DNA from: Planctomycetaceae bacterium
GTDB lineage: Bacteria; Planctomycetota; Planctomycetia; Planctomycetales; Planctomycetaceae
Assembly: GCA_029259845.1 (NCBI GenBank)
Contig: JAJDEI010000182.1
Location: forward strand, 1 to 36,681
Direction: 5' to 3'
DNA length: 36,681 nt
Positions within the stretch are counted from its first letter, which is position 1. Every line of letters begins with the position of its first letter. Made by a program: the position numbers and the translations under genes. Shown piece by piece: positions 7,935-15,829 of the stretch. A model generated the notes under the pieces. The model was not told the DNA's origin and did no database searches. It saw only the letters and a program-made list of their open reading frames with translations.

Positions 7935-8200
7935 TCCCAAAGTCTGCGTGCTCCACACTCCAAAACCCTGCGCACCCCTCGTCCCCAAACTCCGTTTGGA
8001 AACGCACACGCCCGAAACTCCGTTTCGCGAATCGTCACGCGGCTCCGGCAACCGAAGCAGACGACGAGAAACAGAGATTCTCGAAGCGCGTTCCCAAACC
8101 GGAGTTTGGGAACGAGAAATCATTCGTCGGATCACACACTCCATCCGATTGCCTCTCCGCGCGTCTCCGCGACCTCTGCGTCTCGGCGGCAAACAACACC
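7928..8200. repeat. Cluster of palindromic repeats between the two secreted-protein genes
   Basis: Members are a half copy near 7930-7940 (overlapping the start of the PQQ gene), a palindrome at 7977-8004 (core CTCCG), a small sister palindrome CGAAACTCCGTTTCG at 8013-8027, and a full copy at 8087-8116 (core CCGGAG, reverse orientation). A different repeat, rich in CTCCGCG/CTCTGCG units, occupies about 8151-8196. No gene is supported between 7935 and 8216. Confidence 0.8.
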
Positions 8201-8216
8201 TTCAACAGCCGAACGG

Positions 8217-10469
8217 TTACTTCAACACCTCGCCCAGCCAGTCGTACGACTGTTCGCGAATCGTCGTCGAAAAATCGTGGCCACCTTCCGGTGTCTTGAA
8301 AGTCACCCCTTGTCGCTTGCGAGATCGCATGAGTTCGTAAACCGGCTCGACGGCCTCCACGACTGCGCGGACGCCGCCGATGTCGAAGTTGCTGTCTTCA
8401 ACCGGAGCATTAATGAAGATCGGACGCGGAGCGATCGCCGCCAGCACCTCCTGAAAATCGAACGGCACGCGGTCCGGATCGTTGCCGTACTCCGAGGCGA
8501 CCCGAGGCATGTACCGCAAACTGGTCCATCCCTTGAGATCACCGCCGTAGTAGGAGTGAAACTCCGTGAACCCGCAGCTCGTCACGACTGCCGCAATCCG
8601 TTGATCGAACACCGCCGTGAACAGCGCGTTGTGTCCCCCCAGCGAATGGCCGATCACACCGATCCGATCCGGGTCGACATCCGGCAGGGTTTCCAGAAAA
8701 TCGAGACTGCGGACGTTGTTCCAGATGGCCTTCATCGACCCGCTCGACCAGCGCTCAGGGTTCGATTCGAAGTCGAAGTGATCCTCTCCGAACGAAGGGT
8801 AATCCGGTGCGAGACAAACATAGCCGCGCGATGCCAACTCGTGCGCATACCACAGATTTGGCTTTCCCCCCAGTCCGACCGGTTCGTCCTTCCCGATCCC
8901 GACGGTCTGGTGTAAACAGAGCATCGCGGGCCGTCGTGCGTCTGTGTCGTGGGGCCGCAACAACCAGGCGATCGCGCGCTCTCCCGGTGCCACAGCAATC
9001 GTCACCTTCTGGCGGCTGTACGTTCCCATGTCGACCGGTTCGCCAGTGAACTGCGGATTCAACGGCACCCGCAACTCGGGTTCCGGGAGCGGTCCCATTG
9101 CCAGTTGCATGTTCGCCAGGATGTGCGCCCGCCGCCGTCCCCAGTCGTCCCGGCTGCGGATCTCACGCTCGTCACCCTTCGCGGTTCTGACGACGGAGAG
9201 GTCCGTGTGATCCGGATAGGCGATCACTTGGCGGGGGTCGTCGAGAGTCGGCGAAACTTCCTGTTCTTCTATTCCGACGAGGAGATTCTCCAGCCAGCAG
9301 AGTCCGCCGCGTGTCGGACAGAGCAAATCGACGTCGCCGTCCGCATCGAGGTCGACCGCTTTGGGGTCCAAATCAAACCCGGCTCGTGAGCCCCAGTCAA
9401 GGATCGTCCGATCCCAGGTCCGCTGTTCGGCGTCAAACCGATAGGCGAGCACGACCATCGGATCGCTCTCCCCCACGTCCCGACCGTCATGTCCCCAATA
9501 GCGTTTTGCGGCAATGACCTCCGTCTTCCCGTCGTTATCGAGATCGGCGAACAGCAGCGAATGCAGTTGTGACCATTCCGTGTCGATCACATGCTGCCGC
9601 CAACTGCGCGCGCCCGCGTTTGCGGTTTCGCCCTGTCCCGAGTCACCTGGGATTTGCTCCATCCAGTACAAACCGGTCCGATGGCCCCGCCCCCACACGA
9701 GGTCGCTGTCACCGTCTCCATCGAAATCGTGCACCAGGATGGGAACGCTCGCGTCCCGATGCAGCACAAACTCCGGCTGCCATTCCCATCGTCCGGCGCG
9801 GCGATCCTGAGGAGCCTTCGCCCAGCCTTTCACGCCGATGATGTCGCCGCGCCCATCCCCGTCGATGTCCCCGAAACCGATACCGTGCCCGGTGACCTGC
9901 GGCGGAAGACCGTGCCGCATCCACCGCTCGTCATCCGTCTTGGCGTCGGGATTAATGCTCCACCACGCGGAGAACTTCACGCCTGCCGGCAACAGGTCGG
10001 CGCGTCCGTCGCCGTCGATGTCATACAACCGTGCGGTCTCCATCGGCCCGGGGGTCGCGATCCGATGCGTAGGCCACGCATTCCGATCACTCTTTGCTCC
10101 GGGATTCTCGATCCAGAAGATCGACTCGCTGCGATAATTGGCGCTGATCAGATCGAGGCGTCCGTTGCCATTCACGTCGAATGGCAGATTGGAGTAGTCG
10201 TCGTACCGTCCGCGAATCTCCGGCACGTCACGCAGGAACTGTTTTTCCCACTGCGGAGCCACATACCACCATCCGCCGGAGACGATGTCCCGCTTGCCGT
10301 CCTGATTGACGTCAATCGCCGCCGCCGCCGGGTAGGTCGACTCCGGGTTGACGTCATGCCGACGAAACAACAAGTCGCCTGCAAAGGTCGAAGGAGCGCC
10401 CGCCGACAGCGTGAGCGCCAGCAGGATACACGGCCGGAGGAGTCCGACGAGTGGCAGCGATCGGGGCAT
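8217..10469 (-). CDS. Secreted FG-GAP/VCBS repeat protein fused to a C-terminal alpha/beta hydrolase
   Basis: 750-residue exported two-part protein. Residues about 1-31 are a signal peptide. Residues about 32-405 carry at least seven calcium-binding-type D-x-D-x-D-G repeats (DVNQDGKRDIV, DVNGNGRLDLI, DIDGDGRADLL, DFDGDGDSDLV, DLDNDGKTEVI and others), the FG-GAP/VCBS signature of integrin-like propellers. Residues about 490-750 form an alpha/beta hydrolase of the dienelactone-hydrolase/acetyl-xylan-esterase look. The nucleophile serine is in GHSLGG near 603-608, an acid candidate is in APVEDSNFD, and the histidine is in EGGHDF near 728, so the triad looks intact. I start at 10469, 18 codons inside the longest frame, because the signal peptide begins there. 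Likely role: an esterase displayed on a propeller; the substrate is unknown. Confidence 0.87.
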   Translation of the reverse strand: MPRSLPLVGLLRPCILLALTLSAGAPSTFAGDLLFRRHDVNPESTYPAAAAIDVNQDGKRDIVSGGWWYVAPQWEKQFLRDVPEIRGRYDDYSNLPFDVNGNGRLDLISANYRSESIFWIENPGAKSDRNAWPTHRIATPGPMETARLYDIDGDGRADLLPAGVKFSAWWSINPDAKTDDERWMRHGLPPQVTGHGIGFGDIDGDGRGDIIGVKGWAKAPQDRRAGRWEWQPEFVLHRDASVPILVHDFDGDGDSDLVWGRGHRTGLYWMEQIPGDSGQGETANAGARSWRQHVIDTEWSQLHSLLFADLDNDGKTEVIAAKRYWGHDGRDVGESDPMVVLAYRFDAEQRTWDRTILDWGSRAGFDLDPKAVDLDADGDVDLLCPTRGGLCWLENLLVGIEEQEVSPTLDDPRQVIAYPDHTDLSVVRTAKGDEREIRSRDDWGRRRAHILANMQLAMGPLPEPELRVPLNPQFTGEPVDMGTYSRQKVTIAVAPGERAIAWLLRPHDTDARRPAMLCLHQTVGIGKDEPVGLGGKPNLWYAHELASRGYVCLAPDYPSFGEDHFDFESNPERWSSGSMKAIWNNVRSLDFLETLPDVDPDRIGVIGHSLGGHNALFTAVFDQRIAAVVTSCGFTEFHSYYGGDLKGWTSLRYMPRVASEYGNDPDRVPFDFQEVLAAIAPRPIFINAPVEDSNFDIGGVRAVVEAVEPVYELMRSRKRQGVTFKTPEGGHDFSTTIREQSYDWLGEVLK

Positions 10470-10579
10470 GTCCGGGATCCGTTGTCGGTGAGAGTCGGGC
10501 GCAGAAAGACATCGCCATCCCATTGTCGCCGTTTCGCGATCTCACACAACTGACTCCCCTATTTCAGCGGATCACGGGC

Positions 10580-10737
10580 GTTGGAGTTCAAGCTTGAGCT
10601 TGCTTGCGCGACCGAAAGGCTGAAGTCCGACGCTCGGTCATCACGTTGACAAAGCATTCAGCCCCGGGAGCGAACTTCGTGGTCCCGCGCACGGGTGCGC
10701 CCCGTTTTCCGCAGCAGCCTGAAGGCTGAACTCCAAC
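10580..10737. repeat. 158-bp element bounded by 11-bp perfect inverted repeats
   Basis: GTTGGAGTTCA at 10580-10590 is exactly mirrored by TGAACTCCAAC at 10727-10737. Next to these lie AGCTTGAGCTTGC and GCAGCCTGAAGGC, which extend the symmetry imperfectly. The length and ends are MITE-like; no coding frame is credible inside. A half copy of the same end (GTTGGAGTTCAGCCT) occurs near 36414-36428 after the ECF sigma gene. Confidence 0.65.
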
Positions 10738-10762
10738 AGGAAGCCCCCGGTTCGACAGAGCA

Positions 10763-12625
10763 CTACGCCGCCGCCTTCAACCGCGAGGGGACCCATTCGC
10801 TGTCGGTGTACTGGGCGACGATTTCTTTGAGGGTGTGCAGCAGCTCGATGTTGGACTCGAAGGCCGCCTCTTCCAGTCGGCGGATGTCGAACAGGATCGC
10901 CGGCAGGGGGGGGACGTTCTCGGCACTGCCGGAGTAAATCTTTTCGTGCACCTTCTTCGCTCCGCTCTCCGAGGCGTAGAACAGTTCCTCGTACAGCTTT
11001 TCGCCGGGACGCATGCCGGTGAACTCGATGTCGATGTCGTCGGGATACCGGAGGCCTGAGAGCAGAATCAGGTCTCGGGCAAGATCGACGATCTTCACCG
11101 GTTCGCCCATGTCGAGGATCAGCACCTCGCCCGACTTGCCGATCGCGCCCGCCTGCAGGACGAGTTGGACCGCCTCGGGAATCGTCATAAAAAAGCGTTC
11201 CATCTCCGGATGCGTGACGGTGACCGGCCCGCCCTGCTCGATTTGCTTGCGAAACGTGGGCACCACGCTGCCGACTGAATTGAGCACGTTGCCGAAGCGG
11301 ACGGCGACGAACTTCGTGTGCGAACTGGCCGCGACCGACTGCAAATACTTCTCGGAAATCAACTTGGTCGCGCCCATCACACTGGTGGGCCGCACCGCTT
11401 TGTCGGTCGAAATCATCACGAACTGTTTGACATCATGCTTCTCGGCGAGGTCGACAACGGTCTTGGTTCCCAGCACGTTGTTGAGCACGGCTGCCTGCGG
11501 GTTGTCCTCCATGAGCGGGACATGTTTGTAGGCGGCGGCGTGAAACACGATTTCCGGCCGGTGCTGCTCCATCACCCGCGACAGGGTCGCTTCGTCGACA
11601 ACGTCGGCCATCACGAAGCGCAGGTCGACGCCGCCCGGTTCCGCCGCGCGAAACTCCTGCTCGATCGTAAAAATGCCGATCTCCGACTGATCGACGATCA
11701 CCAGCGAGGTCGGCCGAAGCGCCCGAATCTGCCGGCACAGTTCGCTGCCGATGCTGCCCGCTCCGCCGGTCACCAGCACGCGGCGGTCCGTTACGTACCC
11801 TTGAATGGCCTCCCGGTCGAGCTGATTTGGCTCGCGCCGCAGCAGGTCCGATACGGTGAGGTCGCGGATCGCCAGTTTGAAGCGGCCGTCAACGATTTCA
11901 TCCACGCCGGGGATCACGTGCACCTTCAGGTCGTGACCGGCACACTCCCGCAGCAGGGCGCGCGCCTCCTGGCCCGGAATGCCGGCCGGGATCAACAACC
12001 GGCGGGCGTGAGTCCGGCGGACCAGCGACTCCCACCCGTCCTGTTCGGCGAACACCGGCAATCCGGCGATCAGTGACTTTTGCGTGCGGCTGTCCGAATC
12101 GACGAACCCGACCACGCGATGCTCCTTAGGCCCGGACGCCGCCGTCGCGTTGAGCATCCGCAGAATGCCGATCGAATCCTTGCGAACGCCATAGATCAGC
12201 GTCGGGACCCGGCTGCGGCCTTTGAGCGTTGGTTCCAGGACCTCGGTGTGAGTTCGCGCGGCAACCCGCAGAAACCCGAGGGTGAGCACCGAGAGAATGG
12301 CGTCGATCAGAATGATGCCGCGCGGCACCGCGTGGGACCCGAGCGGCATCAGGTTGAACAGCCAGAACAGCACCGTCGTCCCCAGCGCCATCATCCCCAC
12401 CGACGCGATGTCGCTCACCGACGCATAGCGAAACGTCCGCCGCCACTCGCCCGTCGCGAGACATCCGGCCGCTTTAAGGATGAGCACGAACGGCAACGAC
12501 AGCCAGAACACCGAATGGAACTGGGACGGGACGGCGAAATCGAACCGCAACTGATACGCCGCCGCATAGCACGCGGCGAGTAACAATCCGTACACCGGAA
12601 CGATGGCCGCCAGTCGATGTCTCAT
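10763..12625 (-). CDS. UDP-GlcNAc 4,6-dehydratase, membrane-bound (WbpM/PglF/CapD family)
   Basis: 620-residue enzyme predicted to convert UDP-GlcNAc to the UDP-4-keto-6-deoxy sugar, first step to bacillosamine or related 6-deoxy amino sugars. About four membrane helices lie in residues 8-125, then a CoA-binding-like domain, then an SDR domain with VTGGAGSIGSE near 283. The active-site stretch STDKAVRPTSVMGATK near 404-419 has Met in place of the usual catalytic Tyr (M-x-x-x-K), the hallmark of the large PglF/WbpM type as opposed to soluble FlaA1/PseB. I start at 12625 because AGGA lies nine bases upstream and the first membrane helix follows at once. It lies 87 bp after the aminotransferase that would use its product. 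Confidence 0.9.
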   Translation of the reverse strand: MRHRLAAIVPVYGLLLAACYAAAYQLRFDFAVPSQFHSVFWLSLPFVLILKAAGCLATGEWRRTFRYASVSDIASVGMMALGTTVLFWLFNLMPLGSHAVPRGIILIDAILSVLTLGFLRVAARTHTEVLEPTLKGRSRVPTLIYGVRKDSIGILRMLNATAASGPKEHRVVGFVDSDSRTQKSLIAGLPVFAEQDGWESLVRRTHARRLLIPAGIPGQEARALLRECAGHDLKVHVIPGVDEIVDGRFKLAIRDLTVSDLLRREPNQLDREAIQGYVTDRRVLVTGGAGSIGSELCRQIRALRPTSLVIVDQSEIGIFTIEQEFRAAEPGGVDLRFVMADVVDEATLSRVMEQHRPEIVFHAAAYKHVPLMEDNPQAAVLNNVLGTKTVVDLAEKHDVKQFVMISTDKAVRPTSVMGATKLISEKYLQSVAASSHTKFVAVRFGNVLNSVGSVVPTFRKQIEQGGPVTVTHPEMERFFMTIPEAVQLVLQAGAIGKSGEVLILDMGEPVKIVDLARDLILLSGLRYPDDIDIEFTGMRPGEKLYEELFYASESGAKKVHEKIYSGSAENVPPLPAILFDIRRLEEAAFESNIELLHTLKEIVAQYTDSEWVPSRLKAAA

Positions 12626-12712
12626 GTCAGTTTTTCCTGAGTCCGTCCCTGACCATCGGAAGGAGGCCGCCTCTCCCACCGGCGAACGCCACCGGCCGGC
12701 AACCGTCCGCCG

Positions 12713-13951
12713 TCACGCTGCTTTGAGCCGCTGTTGTGTATCTGCGACAACATCATCGAGCACTCGGAGTACAGCCTCCCCCATCCGGATGACGTGCTCG
12801 TCCTGCAGTGTCGGATGCACCGGAAACATCAGGCTCGTGGCCCCCAACTGCCGGGCGACAAAGCATGGCTTTTCGGGAGCCAGTCCGGCCTGTTGAATCC
12901 CCTGCTCAAGATAAATCTCAGCACAGCTCCCGCATCCGCACGGAATCCCCTCTGCCTGAAGCGTCTGCACGATCCGGTTTCGCGTCCATCCGCCGGGGAG
13001 AAGCTCCGGCCGCAGGTACGCATAGAACTTGTAACAGGCATGGCTCACGTGCGGGGGGGGCGATGCGAGCCTCACCAATCGGTGCTGCCCCAGCATTTCC
13101 GTGAGCCGGGCCGCGTGGCGGCGGCGCATCTCGGACCACTCCGGAAGCCGCCGCAATTGAATGCGGCCGATCGCTCCCTCGATTTCCGTCATCCGCCAGT
13201 TGGTTCCCAGCGAGTCGTGCAACCAGCGGAAGACACCGGTGTGCTCTTTCTTGTAGACGGAGTCCCAGCCTTTGCCGTGATCCTTATAGCCCCACGCCCG
13301 CTTCCAGACCGCGTCGTCATTCGTCGTGAGCATCCCCCCTTCCCCGCCGGTGGAGATGATCTTGTCCTGACAGAATGAAAACGCAGCCGCATCGCCCAGC
13401 GAGCCGACCGGGCGACCATGATACTCGGCCCCGTGTGCCTGGGCACAATCTTCGATCACCTTCAAGCCGTGCTTGTCGGCGAGTGACCGAATGTCGTCCA
13501 TCTCGCAGGGCCAGCCGGCGAGGTGCACGCAGATGACCGCTCGGGTGTTTTCGTTAATCAAGGGAGCGATCGTCTTCGCGGAGATGTTGCCGCTGACCGG
13601 GTCAACGTCGGCAAAGACCGGCCGACATCCCCGCGCGACAACAGCACTGGCCGTCGCGAGGAACGTCCGACTGGGGACGATGACCTCTGACCTTGCCGGA
13701 ATCTCCAACGCTTCGATCGCCAGTTCCAAAGCAACCGTCCCGTTCGCGACGGCGACCGCGTGCCGGGTGCCGACGAACGCCGCAAAGTCTCGCTCAAACG
13801 AGCGGGTGACCTCGCCAGTCCAGTAGTTCACCCGGCCGGAGCGGAGCACGTAGGCGGTCGCAGCGACCTGCTCGTCGTCGTAGTAGGGCCATGCCGGCCA
13901 CTCAGCGCGCATCGTCAGATTGGCTGATGACTCAGCCCGAAGACTTGTCAT
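12713..13951 (-). CDS. DegT/DnrJ/EryC1-family PLP-dependent sugar aminotransferase
   Basis: 412-residue aminotransferase that would add an amino group to a keto sugar nucleotide, fitting the PglE step right before the neighbouring 4,6-dehydratase. The sequence runs through WTGEVTRSFERDFAAFVGT, NGTVALELAIEAL, VIPSRTFLATASAV-like strands and the cofactor segment FSFCQDKIISTGGEGG, in which the lysine near 193 is expected to hold PLP. The start at 13951 has AAGGA six bases upstream; a longer open frame to 14068 has no family similarity. GSCAEIYLEQGIQQ near the C-terminus is typical of the family. Which amino sugar is made (C4 or C3) is inferred from the partner genes, not proven. Confidence 0.9.
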   Translation of the reverse strand: MTSLRAESSANLTMRAEWPAWPYYDDEQVAATAYVLRSGRVNYWTGEVTRSFERDFAAFVGTRHAVAVANGTVALELAIEALEIPARSEVIVPSRTFLATASAVVARGCRPVFADVDPVSGNISAKTIAPLINENTRAVICVHLAGWPCEMDDIRSLADKHGLKVIEDCAQAHGAEYHGRPVGSLGDAAAFSFCQDKIISTGGEGGMLTTNDDAVWKRAWGYKDHGKGWDSVYKKEHTGVFRWLHDSLGTNWRMTEIEGAIGRIQLRRLPEWSEMRRRHAARLTEMLGQHRLVRLASPPPHVSHACYKFYAYLRPELLPGGWTRNRIVQTLQAEGIPCGCGSCAEIYLEQGIQQAGLAPEKPCFVARQLGATSLMFPVHPTLQDEHVIRMGEAVLRVLDDVVADTQQRLKAA

Positions 13952-14158
13952 GAGTGATCCTTGCGGAATGTCCGCAAACGGAAGAATACGGACGCTGGAA
14001 TACGGGGACTTTGATGCGTTGGGGGAACCGAAATCGTTGGAAGGTGCTTGAGGCGGCCGACAGAACATCGGCCCCCACGGAGAAGCGGCGGAATCTACCG
14101 GAATCCGTTCGCCAACGTCAAGACGACATCAGCGCCCTGACGTCGCAATGTTGCGCGG

Positions 14159-14322
14159 GTTCGTTTAGCCACACAGTTCAAATGTGTGGCTAACAGTCCG
14201 TTGAAAAACTCAATTCCGCGTGCCACTGCCGTCTCGGCAGTGCGAGAAACCCGTAAGTTTTCAGACATCTGCACGGCTGACACAGCCGTGGCACACGTTT
14301 TTCAAGGGGCTGCTAAACGAAC
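14159..14322. mobile_element. MITE-like element, 164 bp, with perfect 11-bp terminal inverted repeats
   Basis: GTTCGTTTAGC at 14159-14169 is exactly inverted as GCTAAACGAAC at 14312-14322. Inside the ends are AGTCCGTTGAAAAAC and GTTTTTCAAGGGGCT, again near mirror images. There are also three small hairpins (AGCCACAC/GTGTGGCT, CACTGCCG/CGGCAGTG and CACGGCTG/CAGCCGTG). No coding frame is credible. It fills most of the gap between the aminotransferase gene and the dehydrogenase gene (13952-14399), the rest of which holds nothing I recognise. Confidence 0.65.
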
Positions 14323-14399
14323 GGTGCTGTGCGACGAAACGAATGCGCTGTGAGGCAAAACAACGACCGAACACATCCGCTCGCCAACGACCCACATCT

Positions 14400-15719
14400 T
14401 TACGCCTTGCGAATCTTCTCGCGGCCCTCGGTTACGCCTTTGGTGGCGTTGCGGGTATCGAGGACGAGGGGGGCGTGCTTGACGATGAAGTCGTAGTCGT
14501 AAGACGAGTGGTCGGTCGCGATCAGCACGCAGTCCTGGGCGGCGAGGAATTCGGCCGTCAACTCGCTACTGCTGAGGTCGGGCACGTTGTGATGCCGCAT
14601 TTCGGGAAGCCGCGGCACGTGCGGGTCGTTGTACGTAACGTCGGCTCCACGCTCCTGCAGCAGGTCGAGCAACACGAACGATGGGCTCTCACGGGGATCG
14701 TCGACATCCTTCTTGTAGGCCATGCCGAGCAGGCAAATCTTGCTCCCCCTGATCGGCTTCCGCTCATCGTTGAGGAACTCGGCGAGCCGGGCGATGACGT
14801 ACTCGGGCATCGCATGATTGACCTCGCCGGCCAGTTCGATGAACCGCGTCGTCAGCCCCTGCTTGCGGGCGAGCCATGTGAGATAGAACGGGTCGATGGG
14901 GATGCAGTGCCCGCCCAGTCCGGGACCGGGATAGAACGCCTGAAACCCGAACGGCTTCGTTTTCGCCGCATCGATCACCTCCCAGACATCGATGCCCATC
15001 CGGTCGAACAGCATTTTGAGTTCATTGACCAGCGCGATGTTGACCGCCCGATAAGTGTTCTCCAGGATTTTGCACGCCTCGGCGATCTCCGTGCTCGAAA
15101 CGGGCACCACTTCCACCACCGCATGGCCGTACAGTGCCTCGGCCAGTTCCAGGCTCGCCGGGTCAAGCCCGCCGACCACCTTGGGGATGCGTGAGGCCGA
15201 GTAATCCTGATTGCCGGGGTCTTCCCGCTCCGGGCTGTAGGCGAGGAAAAAGTCTTCCCCCGGCTTGAGGCCGGTCTCTTCAAGGATTGGCAACACGACG
15301 TCCCGCGTCGTTGTGGGATAGGTCGTGCTCTCCAGTACGACCAGTTGCCCGGGGCGCAGCACTTGGGCGATCGACCGGGCCGTGCTTTCGACGTACTTCA
15401 GGTCCGGATCGCGGCTGTCGTTGAGTGGCGTCGGCACGCAGATGAGCAGTGCGTCCGCCTCCGCCATCCGCGACAAATCGGCGGTCGCCTCGAACTGCCC
15501 CTTGTCACTCCACGACTGCACATCCTCGGACGAGATGTGCTTGATGTAGCTTTGGCCCGCGTTGAGGGCGTCCACCTTCGACTGGTCGACATCAAATCCG
15601 GTCGCCCGAAAACCGGCGTTGACAAACGCGTCGATCAACGGTAACCCGACGTATCCCAGGCCGATGACCCCGACGTTGGCCGACTTATTCCCAATCGCAG
15701 ACTTCAGTGCAGATGTCAT
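14400..15719 (-). CDS. wbpA: UDP-N-acetyl-D-glucosamine 6-dehydrogenase (WbpA-type nucleotide sugar dehydrogenase)
   Basis: 439-residue NAD-dependent enzyme that oxidises C6 of a UDP-HexNAc to the uronic acid. The Rossmann motif VGVIGLGYVGLPLIDAF is near residues 15-31. The catalytic cysteine is in GGHCIPIDPFYL near 268. The central FQAFYPGPGLGGH and C-terminal UDP-binding DDPRESPSF segments match the UDP-GlcNAc/UDP-ManNAc dehydrogenases more than UDP-glucose dehydrogenases. The ATG at 15719 follows GGAAC; an upstream TTG at 15833 overlaps the glycosyltransferase stop but adds a low-similarity tail, so I reject it. With the WecB-type epimerase at 22221, the product could be UDP-ManNAcA or UDP-GlcNAcA. 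The exact epimer is inference. Confidence 0.9.
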   Translation of the reverse strand: MTSALKSAIGNKSANVGVIGLGYVGLPLIDAFVNAGFRATGFDVDQSKVDALNAGQSYIKHISSEDVQSWSDKGQFEATADLSRMAEADALLICVPTPLNDSRDPDLKYVESTARSIAQVLRPGQLVVLESTTYPTTTRDVVLPILEETGLKPGEDFFLAYSPEREDPGNQDYSASRIPKVVGGLDPASLELAEALYGHAVVEVVPVSSTEIAEACKILENTYRAVNIALVNELKMLFDRMGIDVWEVIDAAKTKPFGFQAFYPGPGLGGHCIPIDPFYLTWLARKQGLTTRFIELAGEVNHAMPEYVIARLAEFLNDERKPIRGSKICLLGMAYKKDVDDPRESPSFVLLDLLQERGADVTYNDPHVPRLPEMRHHNVPDLSSSELTAEFLAAQDCVLIATDHSSYDYDFIVKHAPLVLDTRNATKGVTEGREKIRKA

Positions 15720-15829
15720 GTACAGTTCCAAACGTGACTGGATGAAAGGGGGATTCACTCGATTCCCGGAATGTGCGAACGACATCTGGGGCCGCTTGCG
15801 GACGTGCCCGGCTGAATCGCTGTTGTTGC

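Noticed and set aside
7935-8192. N-terminal extension of the PQQ-repeat protein
   Set aside because: The extra residues (for example SRSQTPVWER and SKRSLGTRG) are translations of palindromic repeats, and a signal peptide begins at 7934.
7176-8915. Plus-strand open frame of about 579 codons across the PQQ and hydrolase genes
   Set aside because: It is antisense to two genes with clear domains, crosses the intergenic repeat cluster and is Arg/His-rich without any recognisable domain.
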